A program made the translations under genes and the position numbers. Of a stretch of 64,000 nt of DNA, positions 27,717-34,814 are shown piece after piece. Each line of letters begins with the position of its first letter. Within the stretch, counting starts at the first letter, position 1. Source of the stretch: an uncultured Pseudomonadales bacterium (GTDB lineage Bacteria; Pseudomonadota; Gammaproteobacteria; Pseudomonadales; Cellvibrionaceae); contig CANLDL010000004.1 of NCBI GenBank assembly GCA_947489425.1, positions 310,001-374,000 of the forward strand. Direction: 5' to 3'. A model generated the notes under the pieces. That model made no database searches and was not told the DNA's origin. It was given only the letters and a program-made list of their open reading frames with translations.

Positions 27717-27831
27717 GATTAAATTATCGTATAGAAGCTAAAGATTATCTGTAGGTAGTTAGCTAAAGATTGCGTGAGATATAGTCTACAAAAGAGTCTG
27801 TTATCACCCTTATAATAAATTTCAAGTTAGA

Positions 27832-28260
27832 TTATTTTTTCTTTAGAATGAAAGGGCAATTTTCGCCAAAAGGCCAAGGGCGTTTTTCATTTTCTATAAT
27901 ATCCCAAAAACAATCGCTAGCCTCATTGACTATCTCTCGAGGAGTACTTGTCTGAATGGTAAAAATAGTTTGAGAAAGTGGTACTAGAAGTGCAAGAGCT
28001 TCATCACATTTTTGAATTCCAGACAGATGCAGCCGAGAACGATACTGTTGAAATTTTTTTAGTTTTTCTGCTCGGGAGGCCGTAGATGATAAGAAATCGC
28101 TTATCAATACATGCTCTTCTGTTTGCCAGCTAATCCATCCTTTATACCCGAGATCCATTATATCGTCTTTAAGACCTCTTATCTGATTCGAAGAAAGCTG
28201 TTCTGAATAGTATGTTTTTTGCTCTCGAATCCCATTAATGTAGTGGTGATAGTTAATCAT
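27832..28260 (-). CDS. hypothetical protein of the element
   Basis: 142 residues, soluble, with a basic tail (ILKKK) and a Trp-rich patch (GYKGWISWQTEEHVL). No recognisable domain. Its start overlaps the stop of the upstream gene by 4 bases (ATGA), so the two are coupled. Such a pair could be a regulator/effector or toxin/antitoxin unit, but nothing in the sequence proves this. Confidence 0.55.
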   Translation of the reverse strand: MINYHHYINGIREQKTYYSEQLSSNQIRGLKDDIMDLGYKGWISWQTEEHVLISDFLSSTASRAEKLKKFQQYRSRLHLSGIQKCDEALALLVPLSQTIFTIQTSTPREIVNEASDCFWDIIENEKRPWPFGENCPFILKKK

Positions 28261-28565
28261 AATTGTTCTTTCTTGTCGGTTGCAAAAATAAGCTTATTAA
28301 TTTCAAGATTAGCAGATATATCAGATACGTATTCTTTTGCATATGTATCTATTGAGGCAGATATTTTTGAAAAGTAAATCTCGCGTTTTTCCCTTCCAAG
28401 TTCATCGAATAAGCATTTAAGCATCTTATGGCAAGCTTTGTTTTTTCCCTCTAAAGAAAGGTGACATGCTATTGCAAATGTATTTTTATATAGTAATCCG
28501 TTATTTGACTTTGAAAATTGATCAATGATATTTAGCAGTTCTTTCAATGATTGTTTTTTACTCAT
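28257..28565 (-). CDS. small hypothetical protein of the element
   Basis: 102 residues from ATG 28565, which has AAAGGG 10 bases upstream. The longer open frame starting at GTG 28664 adds a hydrophobic stretch with no ribosome site and is less likely. The protein is helical and charged (SKKQSLKELLNIIDQFSKS) with two Cys/His-containing segments (CHLSLEGKNKACHKMLKC). No family recognised. It is coupled to the downstream 142-residue gene, and its promoter must lie in or beside the paired-repeat region. Confidence 0.5.
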   Translation of the reverse strand: MSKKQSLKELLNIIDQFSKSNNGLLYKNTFAIACHLSLEGKNKACHKMLKCLFDELGREKREIYFSKISASIDTYAKEYVSDISANLEINKLIFATDKKEQL

Positions 28566-29794
28566 GCTTAGACCCTTTCTATGTGTTTTCAATAGTATAC
28601 AAAGATTTATGACAATCACTGCCAAATTAATATGGGTAATAAAGGTAATTATAAAAATAATCACTCTATCTATAGCCGATTCTTTAATTGATTATGACTA
28701 TACCGTCTGCATTTGCTCGATCGAACATTCGGTAGAATATTTCAAATCGTGCGAGGGCTGCACGATAGAATCAAAACGGCAGGGGGGTATGGGGGTGTCT
28801 ACAGTACCTATTAGCTTTGCCTAGAACCTAACAAAACATAACATTTGGACATGGTTTTATGGGCATATAGCCTGGCAATTGTTAATAGCTCAAATACCTC
28901 ACATATGAGATATAACCCGTGTCAAAACCTTGTCTATTTGGTGCTGTGTACCCTTGCATGAACCTTGCCTGCCTTATGGAAGGTAGTAGCGCCTAACCCT
29001 TAGGTGAACCTTAGGCACTTTGTGTGAGATCTACCCTTGAATGAACCTTGGATAGTTTATGAGATTCTACCTGCTCTCTTTGTGCATAGGCCTTATACAA
29101 ACCTTATGCAGATAAGGGAATATTTAACCAATGAGACCTTCCCCAAACCTTCCCCAGACTAAAGATTTGGCAGTGCTATACCCTTGGGCAAACCTTGGGC
29201 AGATACACTCAGGTATACATAAGGTATGCAAGTAATATCGTAGGTATTAATAGGTTTAAATGTGAGGTTTTGTGAGGTTCTTATGAAGTGATCACCACTC
29301 ACTTTATCAAGCAAGGTTTTTTAAGGATCACAAAGAGCGTTAACCTTATCCAATCCTTATCCATCAATTTCAGGTTTTATCAGGTTCTGAATGCCCTAAA
29401 CTTCTGGGGTTGTCTGGTGCCGATATCATCATAAAAATAATAGGTTTTGATAGGTAGTTAACGTGGTAGAACTTGGATCAATCTCAACATTCTTCAACAG
29501 CTATAAGCCTCCTAAAGCGTGGTTTCGATGTCAACATTTGTCAACAGTCGCTGACTCTGAACCTTGTATGATCCTTGCGTGGTTTATGCGCCACTACCCT
29601 TAGGTGAACCTTAGGTACTTGCATTAAGCCTTGGGTAATTCTTGGGTGAATTTTAGATATACCCTTGAGCATTAGTTTCAGGTTTTCTCAGGTTCTTGGT
29701 TTATGCATCTCAATCACTTGCCGATAAATATTAGGTTCTGGTCAAACCTAAAGGTTATGTTTCGGTAGTCTTGTACGCCCCTAAATTAAAGTTG
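28566..29794. other. 1.2-kb gene-free region of the element
   Basis: No open frame on either strand looks coding. At 28746-28766 there is a hairpin (ATCGTGC, 7-base loop, GCACGAT) followed by a G-rich stretch. From about 28950 to 29740 it is filled by short tandem pairs, annotated separately. The region separates two leftward gene blocks and is the best candidate for the element's origin or partition site. Confidence 0.65.
28952..29742. repeat. array of at least 19 short tandem pairs (10- or 11-base period)
   Basis: CCTT-type pairs, period 11, begin at 28952, 28998, 29035, 29091, 29137, 29182, 29344, 29562, 29598 and 29629 (examples CCTTCCCCAAACCTTCCCC and CCTTGGGCAAACCTTGGGC). AGGT-type pairs, mostly period 10, begin at 29211, 29242, 29265, 29314, 29372, 29442 and 29680 (example TCAGGTTTTATCAGGTTCT). 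TCAACA-type pairs, period 10, are at 29484 and 29531. AACCT and AGGTT are reverse complements, so the first two types may be one site in two orientations. The pair at 29344 also resembles two partial DnaA boxes (TTATCCA). Between pairs the unit changes; within most pairs it is conserved. Confidence 0.85.
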
Positions 29795-30178
29795 TTAGGG
29801 TGTTGAGTGCATTGCCTTATCAATTACAGTGTAAAAACCTTCTGTTCCAGCCTCTTGAATAATGGTTGCTAGACATCCAGCCGTATAATTTATTAATCGA
29901 TCTCCCTCTAAATCATTCTGTATAATGTTAGGTGGTACTTGAAGTGTGGTTAGCAACTGGAAGACTTGTGCAATAGTGACAGTCGATGCGCCACCTTCCT
30001 CTAAGGCTTTAATCTTTCTAGTGGAAATATCACAACCTTCTTTAGTCAGTTTTCTAGACAATTCAGAACGACTGTAAAGTAATGCCTTTCTAGCAGACTG
30101 TAACCGATGACACGCTAAAGTTAATATATCATTACTTGTCCCACATGCTTTATCTTTAATCACTTGTTCGATAGACAT
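29795..30178 (-). CDS. putative DNA-binding regulator of the element
   Basis: 127 residues. Residues 24-75 (HRLQSARKALLYSRSELSR, then TRKIKALEEGGASTVTIAQV) have the spacing of an XRE-like helix-turn-helix. The C-terminal part is helical and may mediate oligomers. It sits directly beside the paired-repeat array, the arrangement expected for a repressor or an origin/partition-binding protein. The start follows an AGGAGAGG ribosome site. It is the last gene of the leftward block that starts near the integrase. The HTH call is by eye and moderate. Confidence 0.55.
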   Translation of the reverse strand: MSIEQVIKDKACGTSNDILTLACHRLQSARKALLYSRSELSRKLTKEGCDISTRKIKALEEGGASTVTIAQVFQLLTTLQVPPNIIQNDLEGDRLINYTAGCLATIIQEAGTEGFYTVIDKAMHSTP

Positions 30179-30319
30179 ATCGTTTTACCTCTCCTAACTT
30201 ATTATCAACGCTTGACCCGCCGCATGATTAAACCCTTTAAAACACTTAATTCAAAAGACTAAAAGCGAAAAGAAAAGACCATACCCTATGGTAATATATA
30301 AAGGAGCCTCATTTGTGGA

Positions 30320-30841
30320 CTAAGTGACCACCGTAAGTCGACCTCGTTTTGAGGACGAGACGAACCTTCCTTGGCTATCTTTTTCCCTCTCTCGACCTCG
30401 TTTTGAGGACGAACCGAGTCCAGCTTCTGGACCTGGTGTTTTGTTATTTTCTAGGCTGAATTTTCGTGGGGGTGTGGTAGTTGCAGTCACATCTAATTTG
30501 CCTCCACACTCATCAATAGGTTGCCAAGTTAAAGCATATAGCGAGCATGTAGATTTTGGGTTCATAAATTTACCGACACGAGTTTGAGCAATCATACCTG
30601 CTTGTAAAAGCTCGCCTCTGATCCTAGTAATGGTACTCTTAGAGTTAAAGCCCCGATCTTTTAAAATCGAGTAGGCAACGGTTAAATCGCCATTGTTGCT
30701 ACCCTTATATTGCCTGGCTAACTCTAGTAGTAATTTAACTGCATTACCCGATAAGGATTTGTAATCTGGGTGATCCATGACGTGCCGAGGGATGCCTGCA
30801 AAGCTCTCCCTCGGTTTATTTCGTTTACTGCGCCTAGTCAT
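30320..30841 (-). CDS. winged-helix protein, possible replication initiator
   Basis: 173 residues. Residues 12-105 (GIPRHVMDHPDYKSLSGNAV, then LTVAYSILKDRGFNSKSTIT and RGELLQAGMIAQTR) have the pattern of helix-turn-helix proteins related to the N-terminal domains of phage and plasmid initiators. The C-terminal tail is low-complexity and contains SSSKRGR twice, 18 codons apart. These are encoded by perfect 21-base DNA repeats, so the tail may be a basic DNA- or partner-binding arm. The start overlaps the next upstream gene by 8 bases. With the repeat array nearby, an origin-binding role is attractive but unproven; transcription control is the alternative. Confidence 0.5.
   Translation of the reverse strand: MTRRSKRNKPRESFAGIPRHVMDHPDYKSLSGNAVKLLLELARQYKGSNNGDLTVAYSILKDRGFNSKSTITRIRGELLQAGMIAQTRVGKFMNPKSTCSLYALTWQPIDECGGKLDVTATTTPPRKFSLENNKTPGPEAGLGSSSKRGREREKDSQGRFVSSSKRGRLTVVT
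30338..30412. repeat. two 21-base direct repeats inside the winged-helix gene
   Basis: Perfect copies at 30338-30358 and 30392-30412, 54 bases (18 codons) apart and in frame. Each encodes SSSKRGR on the minus strand and has a small palindromic core, CCTC-GTTTT-GAGG. Confidence 0.8.
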
Positions 30842-31019
30842 TGTCTGGCTTAACTTTACGGATATTTTTAGCTGTTACTAGATAGGGTTGTTTATCTAGC
30901 ATTTCTACAGCGTCACTCATCGTGCATATAAGCTCGTTAGCGGTGTTTGTATCGTCTGCTACGACTCTGGCCTTACCCCTGAATGTAATCTCGTAGTCGG
31001 CTTGATATAGGTTGCTCAT
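30834..31019 (-). CDS. small hypothetical protein of the element
   Basis: 61 residues, with an alternating strand and helix pattern (YEITFRGKARVVADDTNTA). No family recognised. It overlaps the winged-helix gene by 8 bases downstream and its start overlaps the stop of the HTH gene by 4 bases, so it is embedded in a tightly coupled operon, which supports it being real. Confidence 0.5.
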   Translation of the reverse strand: MSNLYQADYEITFRGKARVVADDTNTANELICTMSDAVEMLDKQPYLVTAKNIRKVKPDND

Positions 31020-31318
31020 GCGGCCACCCCCACAGGTTCACTTAGTAAAAAGTAACGTGCTACACGATCATGTGGTTGGTCTAAAAGGTCTAGCTCAATA
31101 CCGTATGTCGTTTGGAATTTATAGCCCTTTGCTTTTAATTCTGAGATACGTGCGGGTGGATCAATGATACTGAACTTAAACCTAAAGGTAAGCGAGGTTA
31201 CGCCTTGATTATTGCCTCGTAATTCATTGATTATGATAATATGTTGATTGTTGGTTAACATATTTTTAAGTGTTTTCTTATTGGGGCTGTGCTTAGGTAC
31301 GGCCTTTTTCTTATCCAT
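31016..31318 (-). CDS. phage-type helix-turn-helix protein
   Basis: 100 residues. The segment DPPARISELKAKGYKFQT matches the recognition part of the small HTH domain common in phage and island proteins (Pfam HTH_39-like). The N-terminus is very basic (MDKKKAVPKHSPNKKTLKN). It lies 2 bases after the AlpA-like gene and overlaps the next gene by 4 bases. Probably a regulator or an accessory replication protein of the element; the exact role is unknown. Confidence 0.55.
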   Translation of the reverse strand: MDKKKAVPKHSPNKKTLKNMLTNNQHIIIINELRGNNQGVTSLTFRFKFSIIDPPARISELKAKGYKFQTTYGIELDLLDQPHDRVARYFLLSEPVGVAA

Positions 31319-31320
31319 AA

Positions 31321-31536
31321 TTAAGCCTCCTGTCCTTGTTTGGTGTTTACCAAATTATTAAATTGCCCAAGCCATGTATCTAATACATCTTTGTCATAGC
31401 GTATAGACGTACCCACCTTCTTGTAGGTTGGCGCCTGCACACCGGCTAAAGTGCCTGTATGGCGTGCATTTCTGAGTGTTGCTGTGGAATAGCCAAGATA
31501 ATTGGCTGCGCTGTTACTTGAGAGAAATCTTGTCAT
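31321..31536 (-). CDS. AlpA/excisionase-like helix-turn-helix protein
   Basis: 71 residues. SSNSAANYLGYSTATLRNAR and a following YKKVGTSIRYDKDVLDTWL form the MerR/AlpA-type winged helix in which a short HTH precedes an Arg-Tyr strand and a terminal helix. AlpA proteins activate integrase genes or act as excisionases in P4-type islands. It is the first gene of the leftward block (31536 to 29795). The region before it is AT-rich with a tandem GTATCACTTA / AGTATCACTTA repeat near 31530-31570, a possible operator. Confidence 0.7.
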   Translation of the reverse strand: MTRFLSSNSAANYLGYSTATLRNARHTGTLAGVQAPTYKKVGTSIRYDKDVLDTWLGQFNNLVNTKQGQEA

Positions 31537-31633
31537 AAGTGATACCTTAGTTATTTAAAGTATCACTTATTTTATATACTAAATAGACTCTTTCCAGAAG
31601 TAAAAATATAGTAATATTTTCGGCGGAACATTT

Positions 31634-32527
31634 TTAAAGATTTTTATCCTCTTTTTCTCTAATATATATTTTAGCAGCATTATGCAATGGTATAAGACCA
31701 CTCGAAGAAAGCAGCTTTTTTACATTTGCCTTTGTCGTCTTAGTTTTATCTACAATGTCAATATCATACTCATCCGGAAATAGGATTCTTGCTCTTCTTG
31801 GGTTTGTTAGTTTTAAGTTAAAATACTTTTCTAAAATTTCTAGGTCTATGAATGGCAAGTATTTATTGTTTATCCAACTTTTAAAATCGGCTTCTGTAAA
31901 CTGTCTTTTTCTACTTTCATTAACCCCAAAACTCTTAGATTCTTCTCTCTTTTTATATAACCATTTTTCAAACTCTTGTACCAAATCTTTATCGGTTGAA
32001 TCCAAATCAACTTGAATCATCGTGTCGGTCGAAAAATAGTTTTCAATATTGCAGCTTAAAGAATGAAAGCTCGTACCTCTTAGTCTGTCAGCTGCTTCTG
32101 TCCACAGATTGAATTCATCAACTGTTAAGTTTTCAGTATTATCTGTCTCCCATATTTGAAGTAAAGATCTGATATCTTCACCACCCTTATCCTTAATAAG
32201 CTCGTCTTTTAAAATATTATAATTAACCACCAAAGACTGCACACTCATGTCACCAAGCACAGGTGTTTTACTTTCAATGCCTGTACCTAAGAACAAAGGG
32301 TTATGCAACATATCACGAATAAAACCCCTTACATAATCGTCAAGAATTTCTTCCATATAAGTTCCTTTGCATCTCAATTCGTCTTGTATCGCCTCTATAA
32401 AAGTCATCACTCGGCTGCGTAAAGCAAATGTAGTTGACCAATCATCTATATGGTATTTTTGCAGGTCTCTATATTTTGATATTTGGAAGAATTTTTCCAG
32501 ATTTAAATTTCCGAGTTTTTTGCTCAT
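31634..32527 (-). CDS. DUF6387-like protein next to the integrase
   Basis: 297 residues from ATG 32527, chosen because GGGAGGTGGC stands directly before it; the longer frame begins at GTG four codons upstream. The N-terminal LEKFFQISKYRDL and the DDWSTTFALRSRV block resemble DUF6387 proteins, which are frequent beside island integrases. The protein is large, soluble and charged with a basic C-terminus. Function is unknown; an accessory integration factor or a defence cargo is possible. It lies between the integrase and the AlpA-like gene, with its own ribosome site and a 266-base upstream gap. Confidence 0.5.
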   Translation of the reverse strand: MSKKLGNLNLEKFFQISKYRDLQKYHIDDWSTTFALRSRVMTFIEAIQDELRCKGTYMEEILDDYVRGFIRDMLHNPLFLGTGIESKTPVLGDMSVQSLVVNYNILKDELIKDKGGEDIRSLLQIWETDNTENLTVDEFNLWTEAADRLRGTSFHSLSCNIENYFSTDTMIQVDLDSTDKDLVQEFEKWLYKKREESKSFGVNESRKRQFTEADFKSWINNKYLPFIDLEILEKYFNLKLTNPRRARILFPDEYDIDIVDKTKTTKANVKKLLSSSGLIPLHNAAKIYIREKEDKNL

Positions 32528-32557
32528 GCCACCTCCCACGGTGAACCCAAATAAAAC

Positions 32558-32612
32558 CCCAAACCAAAGGCAGTGGGTGCTGCCTCTTTCGCTCCGTCGA
32601 GCTAGGTTTGGG
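32558..32612. repeat. nested inverted repeat upstream of the DUF6387-like gene
   Basis: CCCAAACC (32558-32565) pairs with GGTTTGGG (32605-32612). An inner hairpin, GGCAG / CTGCC, lies at 32569-32584. It is in the leader of the DUF6387-like gene and downstream of the integrase. It could end the integrase transcript or form a small RNA; no T tract is present. The rest of the 266-base gap (32540-32805) shows nothing else. Confidence 0.4.
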
Positions 32613-32805
32613 ATAACTGTTAATTATTAGTTTCAGGGATAAGTTTTCCCTCTCTAGCATAAGTGCATTAGCTTTTCTGGCTATCTACATGGAAGCAGTC
32701 TATATGGCTGTATTTTAAAGATATTTATACAGCTATAAGCTTGCATTAACTACAAATAGACATGCTTAACAATTACATATTGGCTAATAAACATTCAGCA
32801 CTGAG

Positions 32806-34038
32806 CTAATTCTCTCGTTTAAAGTTGCCTGCTATCACATTACCATTCAGCGCTTGTGCTTTAAGGCTATCGAGATAATCCGCCCAATGCTGCATCATTT
32901 CTTTACGTTGTTTTAGGTATGTTGTGCGGTTGTAAGCTCTACCGTTAGCATCTTTAACAGCGTGTGCAAGCTGGCATTCTATCCATTCGATACGATAGCC
33001 TAGCTCCTCATCAAGTAGCGTTCTTGCCATTGCTCTAAAGCCGTGGCCGGTCATTTGCTCTTTAGGTATGCCTAGCCTTCGCATTGCCGAGAGAATGGCG
33101 TTATCGCTCATAGGTCGCTTAGGGCTTCTTGCGCTAGGAAACACATACTGACGATGCCCTGTTAGCTCTAACAAGCCCTGTAGCGCTTCTATGGCTTGCT
33201 TGCATAGCGGCACAATATGATCTGCCTTCATTTTCATTTTGTTGGCAGGTATAAGCCATTCTTGTTTATCAAAGTCGATCTCCGACCACTCCATATGGCG
33301 TAGCTCTTTTGTCCGGCAGAAAAATAAAGGGGCAAGTTTTAAGGCTGTAGCAACTTCGGGTGTGCCTTGGTAATCATCTAGTGTGAGCAGTAGTGGGCCA
33401 ACTTCTTTTGGGTCTGTAATGGCTGCTAGGTGTTTGCGAATGGGGGTGGCTAGTGCATCTTTTAAATCTGCGCTTGGGTCGCGTTCTGCTCGGCCAGTTG
33501 CTACGGCATAACGGAATACCTGACCAGCTACTTGTTTGGCTCTCTTGGCGGTTTCGAGAACGCCACGGCTTTCTATTTTGCGTAAGCAGGCGAGTAGATC
33601 AGGGGAGGTGATTTCACCAATAGGGCGCATCCCTAAGTGTGGGAATAGCTCTTTGTGTAGCATCCGATCTACACGGTCACGATGACTTTCAGACCAAGGG
33701 GCTTGGCGTTGTTCAAACCATTCAAGTGATAAGGCTTTAAAGTTATTTGCCTGCGATTGTGTTTTGGCGACCTTCTTAGCTCGTTGAATATCTGAGGGGT
33801 CTATGTCGTTACTGATTTGTGTTTTAGCGTCATCTCGCTTTGTTCTGGCCTTGGCTAGGCTGACATCGGGGTACACCCCCAGGGCGAGTGTTTTACGTTT
33901 CCCGCCAAAGCGATAATCTAACCGCCAGTATCGTTGTCCCTTAACCGTTACATACAAGTACATGCCTTTGCCGTCAGCCAGCTTATAGGGCTTGTCTTGT
34001 GGTTTTGCTTGTTTAACCTGAATATCTGTAAGAGCCAT
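32806..34038 (-). CDS. int: tyrosine recombinase, P4-type integrase
   Basis: 410 residues. The N-terminal DUF4102 arm-binding domain is at about 1-90 (MALTDIQVKQAKPQDKPYKL; LADGKGMYLYV; WRLDYRFGGKRKTLALGVYP). The core-binding domain is at about 100-200. The catalytic domain at about 210-385 has Arg in FFCRTKELRHMEW, the GHGFRAMART box (His-x-x-Arg), a LAHAVKDANGRAYNR box and the nucleophile Tyr near YNRTTYL. The length is normal for the family. Its start faces attR, 87 bases away, across an array of TACCGTC repeats likely to be arm sites. Confidence 0.95.
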   Translation of the reverse strand: MALTDIQVKQAKPQDKPYKLADGKGMYLYVTVKGQRYWRLDYRFGGKRKTLALGVYPDVSLAKARTKRDDAKTQISNDIDPSDIQRAKKVAKTQSQANNFKALSLEWFEQRQAPWSESHRDRVDRMLHKELFPHLGMRPIGEITSPDLLACLRKIESRGVLETAKRAKQVAGQVFRYAVATGRAERDPSADLKDALATPIRKHLAAITDPKEVGPLLLTLDDYQGTPEVATALKLAPLFFCRTKELRHMEWSEIDFDKQEWLIPANKMKMKADHIVPLCKQAIEALQGLLELTGHRQYVFPSARSPKRPMSDNAILSAMRRLGIPKEQMTGHGFRAMARTLLDEELGYRIEWIECQLAHAVKDANGRAYNRTTYLKQRKEMMQHWADYLDSLKAQALNGNVIAGNFKREN

Positions 34039-34051
34039 AAACTAACCCCTT

Positions 34052-34122
34052 GACGGTACTTTTTTTGTCGGTATTTTTTATACCGTCATAAATACCGTTG
34101 CTTTTGTCGGTATGTGACGGTA
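34052..34122. repeat. right-end TACCGTC/GACGGTA cluster (putative integrase arm sites)
   Basis: Six copies of TACCGTC-like 7-mers in both orientations, at about 34052, 34068, 34081, 34092, 34107 and 34116, lie between the integrase start and attR. The pair at 34077-34098 is identical to 22 bases at the left end. The spacing near 11-16 bases suggests protein binding on one face of the helix. It may also autoregulate the integrase promoter. Confidence 0.6.
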
Positions 34123-34124
34123 TC

Positions 34125-34176
34125 GTATGGGACGTCTTGGGATAGAGGTTACTGCGAAAAGCCTTTGTTTACAAGG
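34125..34176. repeat. right attachment site (attR) of the integrative element
   Basis: 52-base direct repeat of 25744-25795 with two differences. Read in the PAAR frame it continues past the repeat as SVGRYGIC and a stop at 34201-34203, so it carries the gene's native last codons. The 3' end of tRNA-Ser is 38 bases further on. Confidence 0.85.
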
Positions 34177-34213
34177 TCTGTAGGACGTTATGGGATCTGT
34201 TGAGATAGGTATG

Positions 34214-34301
34214 TGGCGGAGAGAGAGGGATTCGAACCCTCGGTACCGTGAGGTACACACACTTTCCAGGCGTGCTCTTTCGGCCACTCAGACACCTCTC
34301 C
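34214..34301 (-). tRNA. tRNA-Ser(GGA)
   Basis: 88 bases including an encoded CCA. The acceptor GGAGAGG pairs with TCTCTCC. The anticodon loop CTGGAAA gives GGA, reading UCC/UCU Ser codons. A long variable arm is present (class II), and the T loop TTCGAAT is intact. It lies beside attR. On its 5' side an inverted repeat AAATAGGG/CCCTATTT (34306-34334) is present, of unknown role. Confidence 0.95.
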
Positions 34302-34419
34302 GAAAAATAGGGGCAATTTGGCTTGGCCCTATTTAAGGACCGGCATTATACACAAGTTGCTCGCGCTTGCATCTGTTTTGGAATATGAAGCGAATAAACC
34401 TCTTATATAGGAGGTTTAT

Positions 34420-34788
34420 ATGTCGAGTTGTCAGATAGGTGTTGTGAAAAAGCCGTTACTACTGAGTGAGCTGAGTCGTTTTGCGAAAATTGACCGAATA
34501 ATTATTGATTCTCTAGAACAAGCTTTGTACAGGGTTGAAGTAATTATTGGTGAGGATGTGTTTTATTTGTTAGAAAAGCCCGGTAAAAACTTAACTCGAC
34601 GCAGTATTATTGAGATTCAGCGAGTATTTATTGGCTGTCATGTAAAGGAGATGCTATTACGGCATACTAGCCCCTATGATGAAATGATAGGTCTAAAGGA
34701 AGACTTGGGTGATAATGAGCTACTAGTTCCCGTAGGCAATTATTTTGCTCCCGATGGTAAAGCGGTTGTTGATGTATGCTTGCACTAG
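34420..34788 (+). CDS. DUF6482-like protein
   Basis: 122 residues, small and soluble. The pattern IDSLEQALYRVEVIIGED, then FYLLE, RRSIIEIQRVF, and HTSPYDEMIGL near the end fits the DUF6482 family found in Pseudomonas-related bacteria. Role unknown. TAGGAGG supplies a strong ribosome site 8 bases before the ATG. It is a single gene between tRNA-Ser and the convergent QueD-like gene. Confidence 0.6.
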   Translation: MSSCQIGVVKKPLLLSELSRFAKIDRIIIDSLEQALYRVEVIIGEDVFYLLEKPGKNLTRRSIIEIQRVFIGCHVKEMLLRHTSPYDEMIGLKEDLGDNELLVPVGNYFAPDGKAVVDVCLH

Positions 34789-34814
34789 ATTTAGTGTCTT
34801 AATAATTAAGACCA

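Larger units (their letters stand above)
25796..34176. mobile_element. 8.4-kb integrative element with P4-type integrase
   Basis: Bounded by the 52-base direct repeats at 25744-25795 and 34125-34176; one repeat copy plus the insert is 8381 bases. The integrase is at the right end, with its start 87 bases from attR. An AlpA-like protein, a phage-type HTH protein, a winged-helix protein, a regulator, several unknown small genes and a large paired-repeat region make up the rest. There are no capsid, terminase, conjugation or primase genes. It is therefore a satellite-like or mobilisable island, not a complete phage or ICE. tRNA-Ser(GGA) is 38 bases beyond attR but is not itself the att core. Confidence 0.85.

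Noticed and set aside
28525..28824. 99-codon plus-strand open frame beside the repeat array
   Set aside because: It is antisense to the 28257-28565 gene for part of its length, has no ribosome site, and its end is low-complexity.
28950..29740. CRISPR array
   Set aside because: Units are only 10-11 bases, repeated just twice each, with no constant repeat or spacer length and no cas genes nearby.
30324..30587. Plus-strand open frame with repeated SRPRFEDE
   Set aside because: It is the antisense of the winged-helix gene; the repeats come from the 21-base direct repeats.
34306..34334. Terminator (AAATAGGG/CCCTATTT with T run on the minus strand)
   Set aside because: It would lie directly upstream of tRNA-Ser with no gene ending there, so a terminator role is unsupported.
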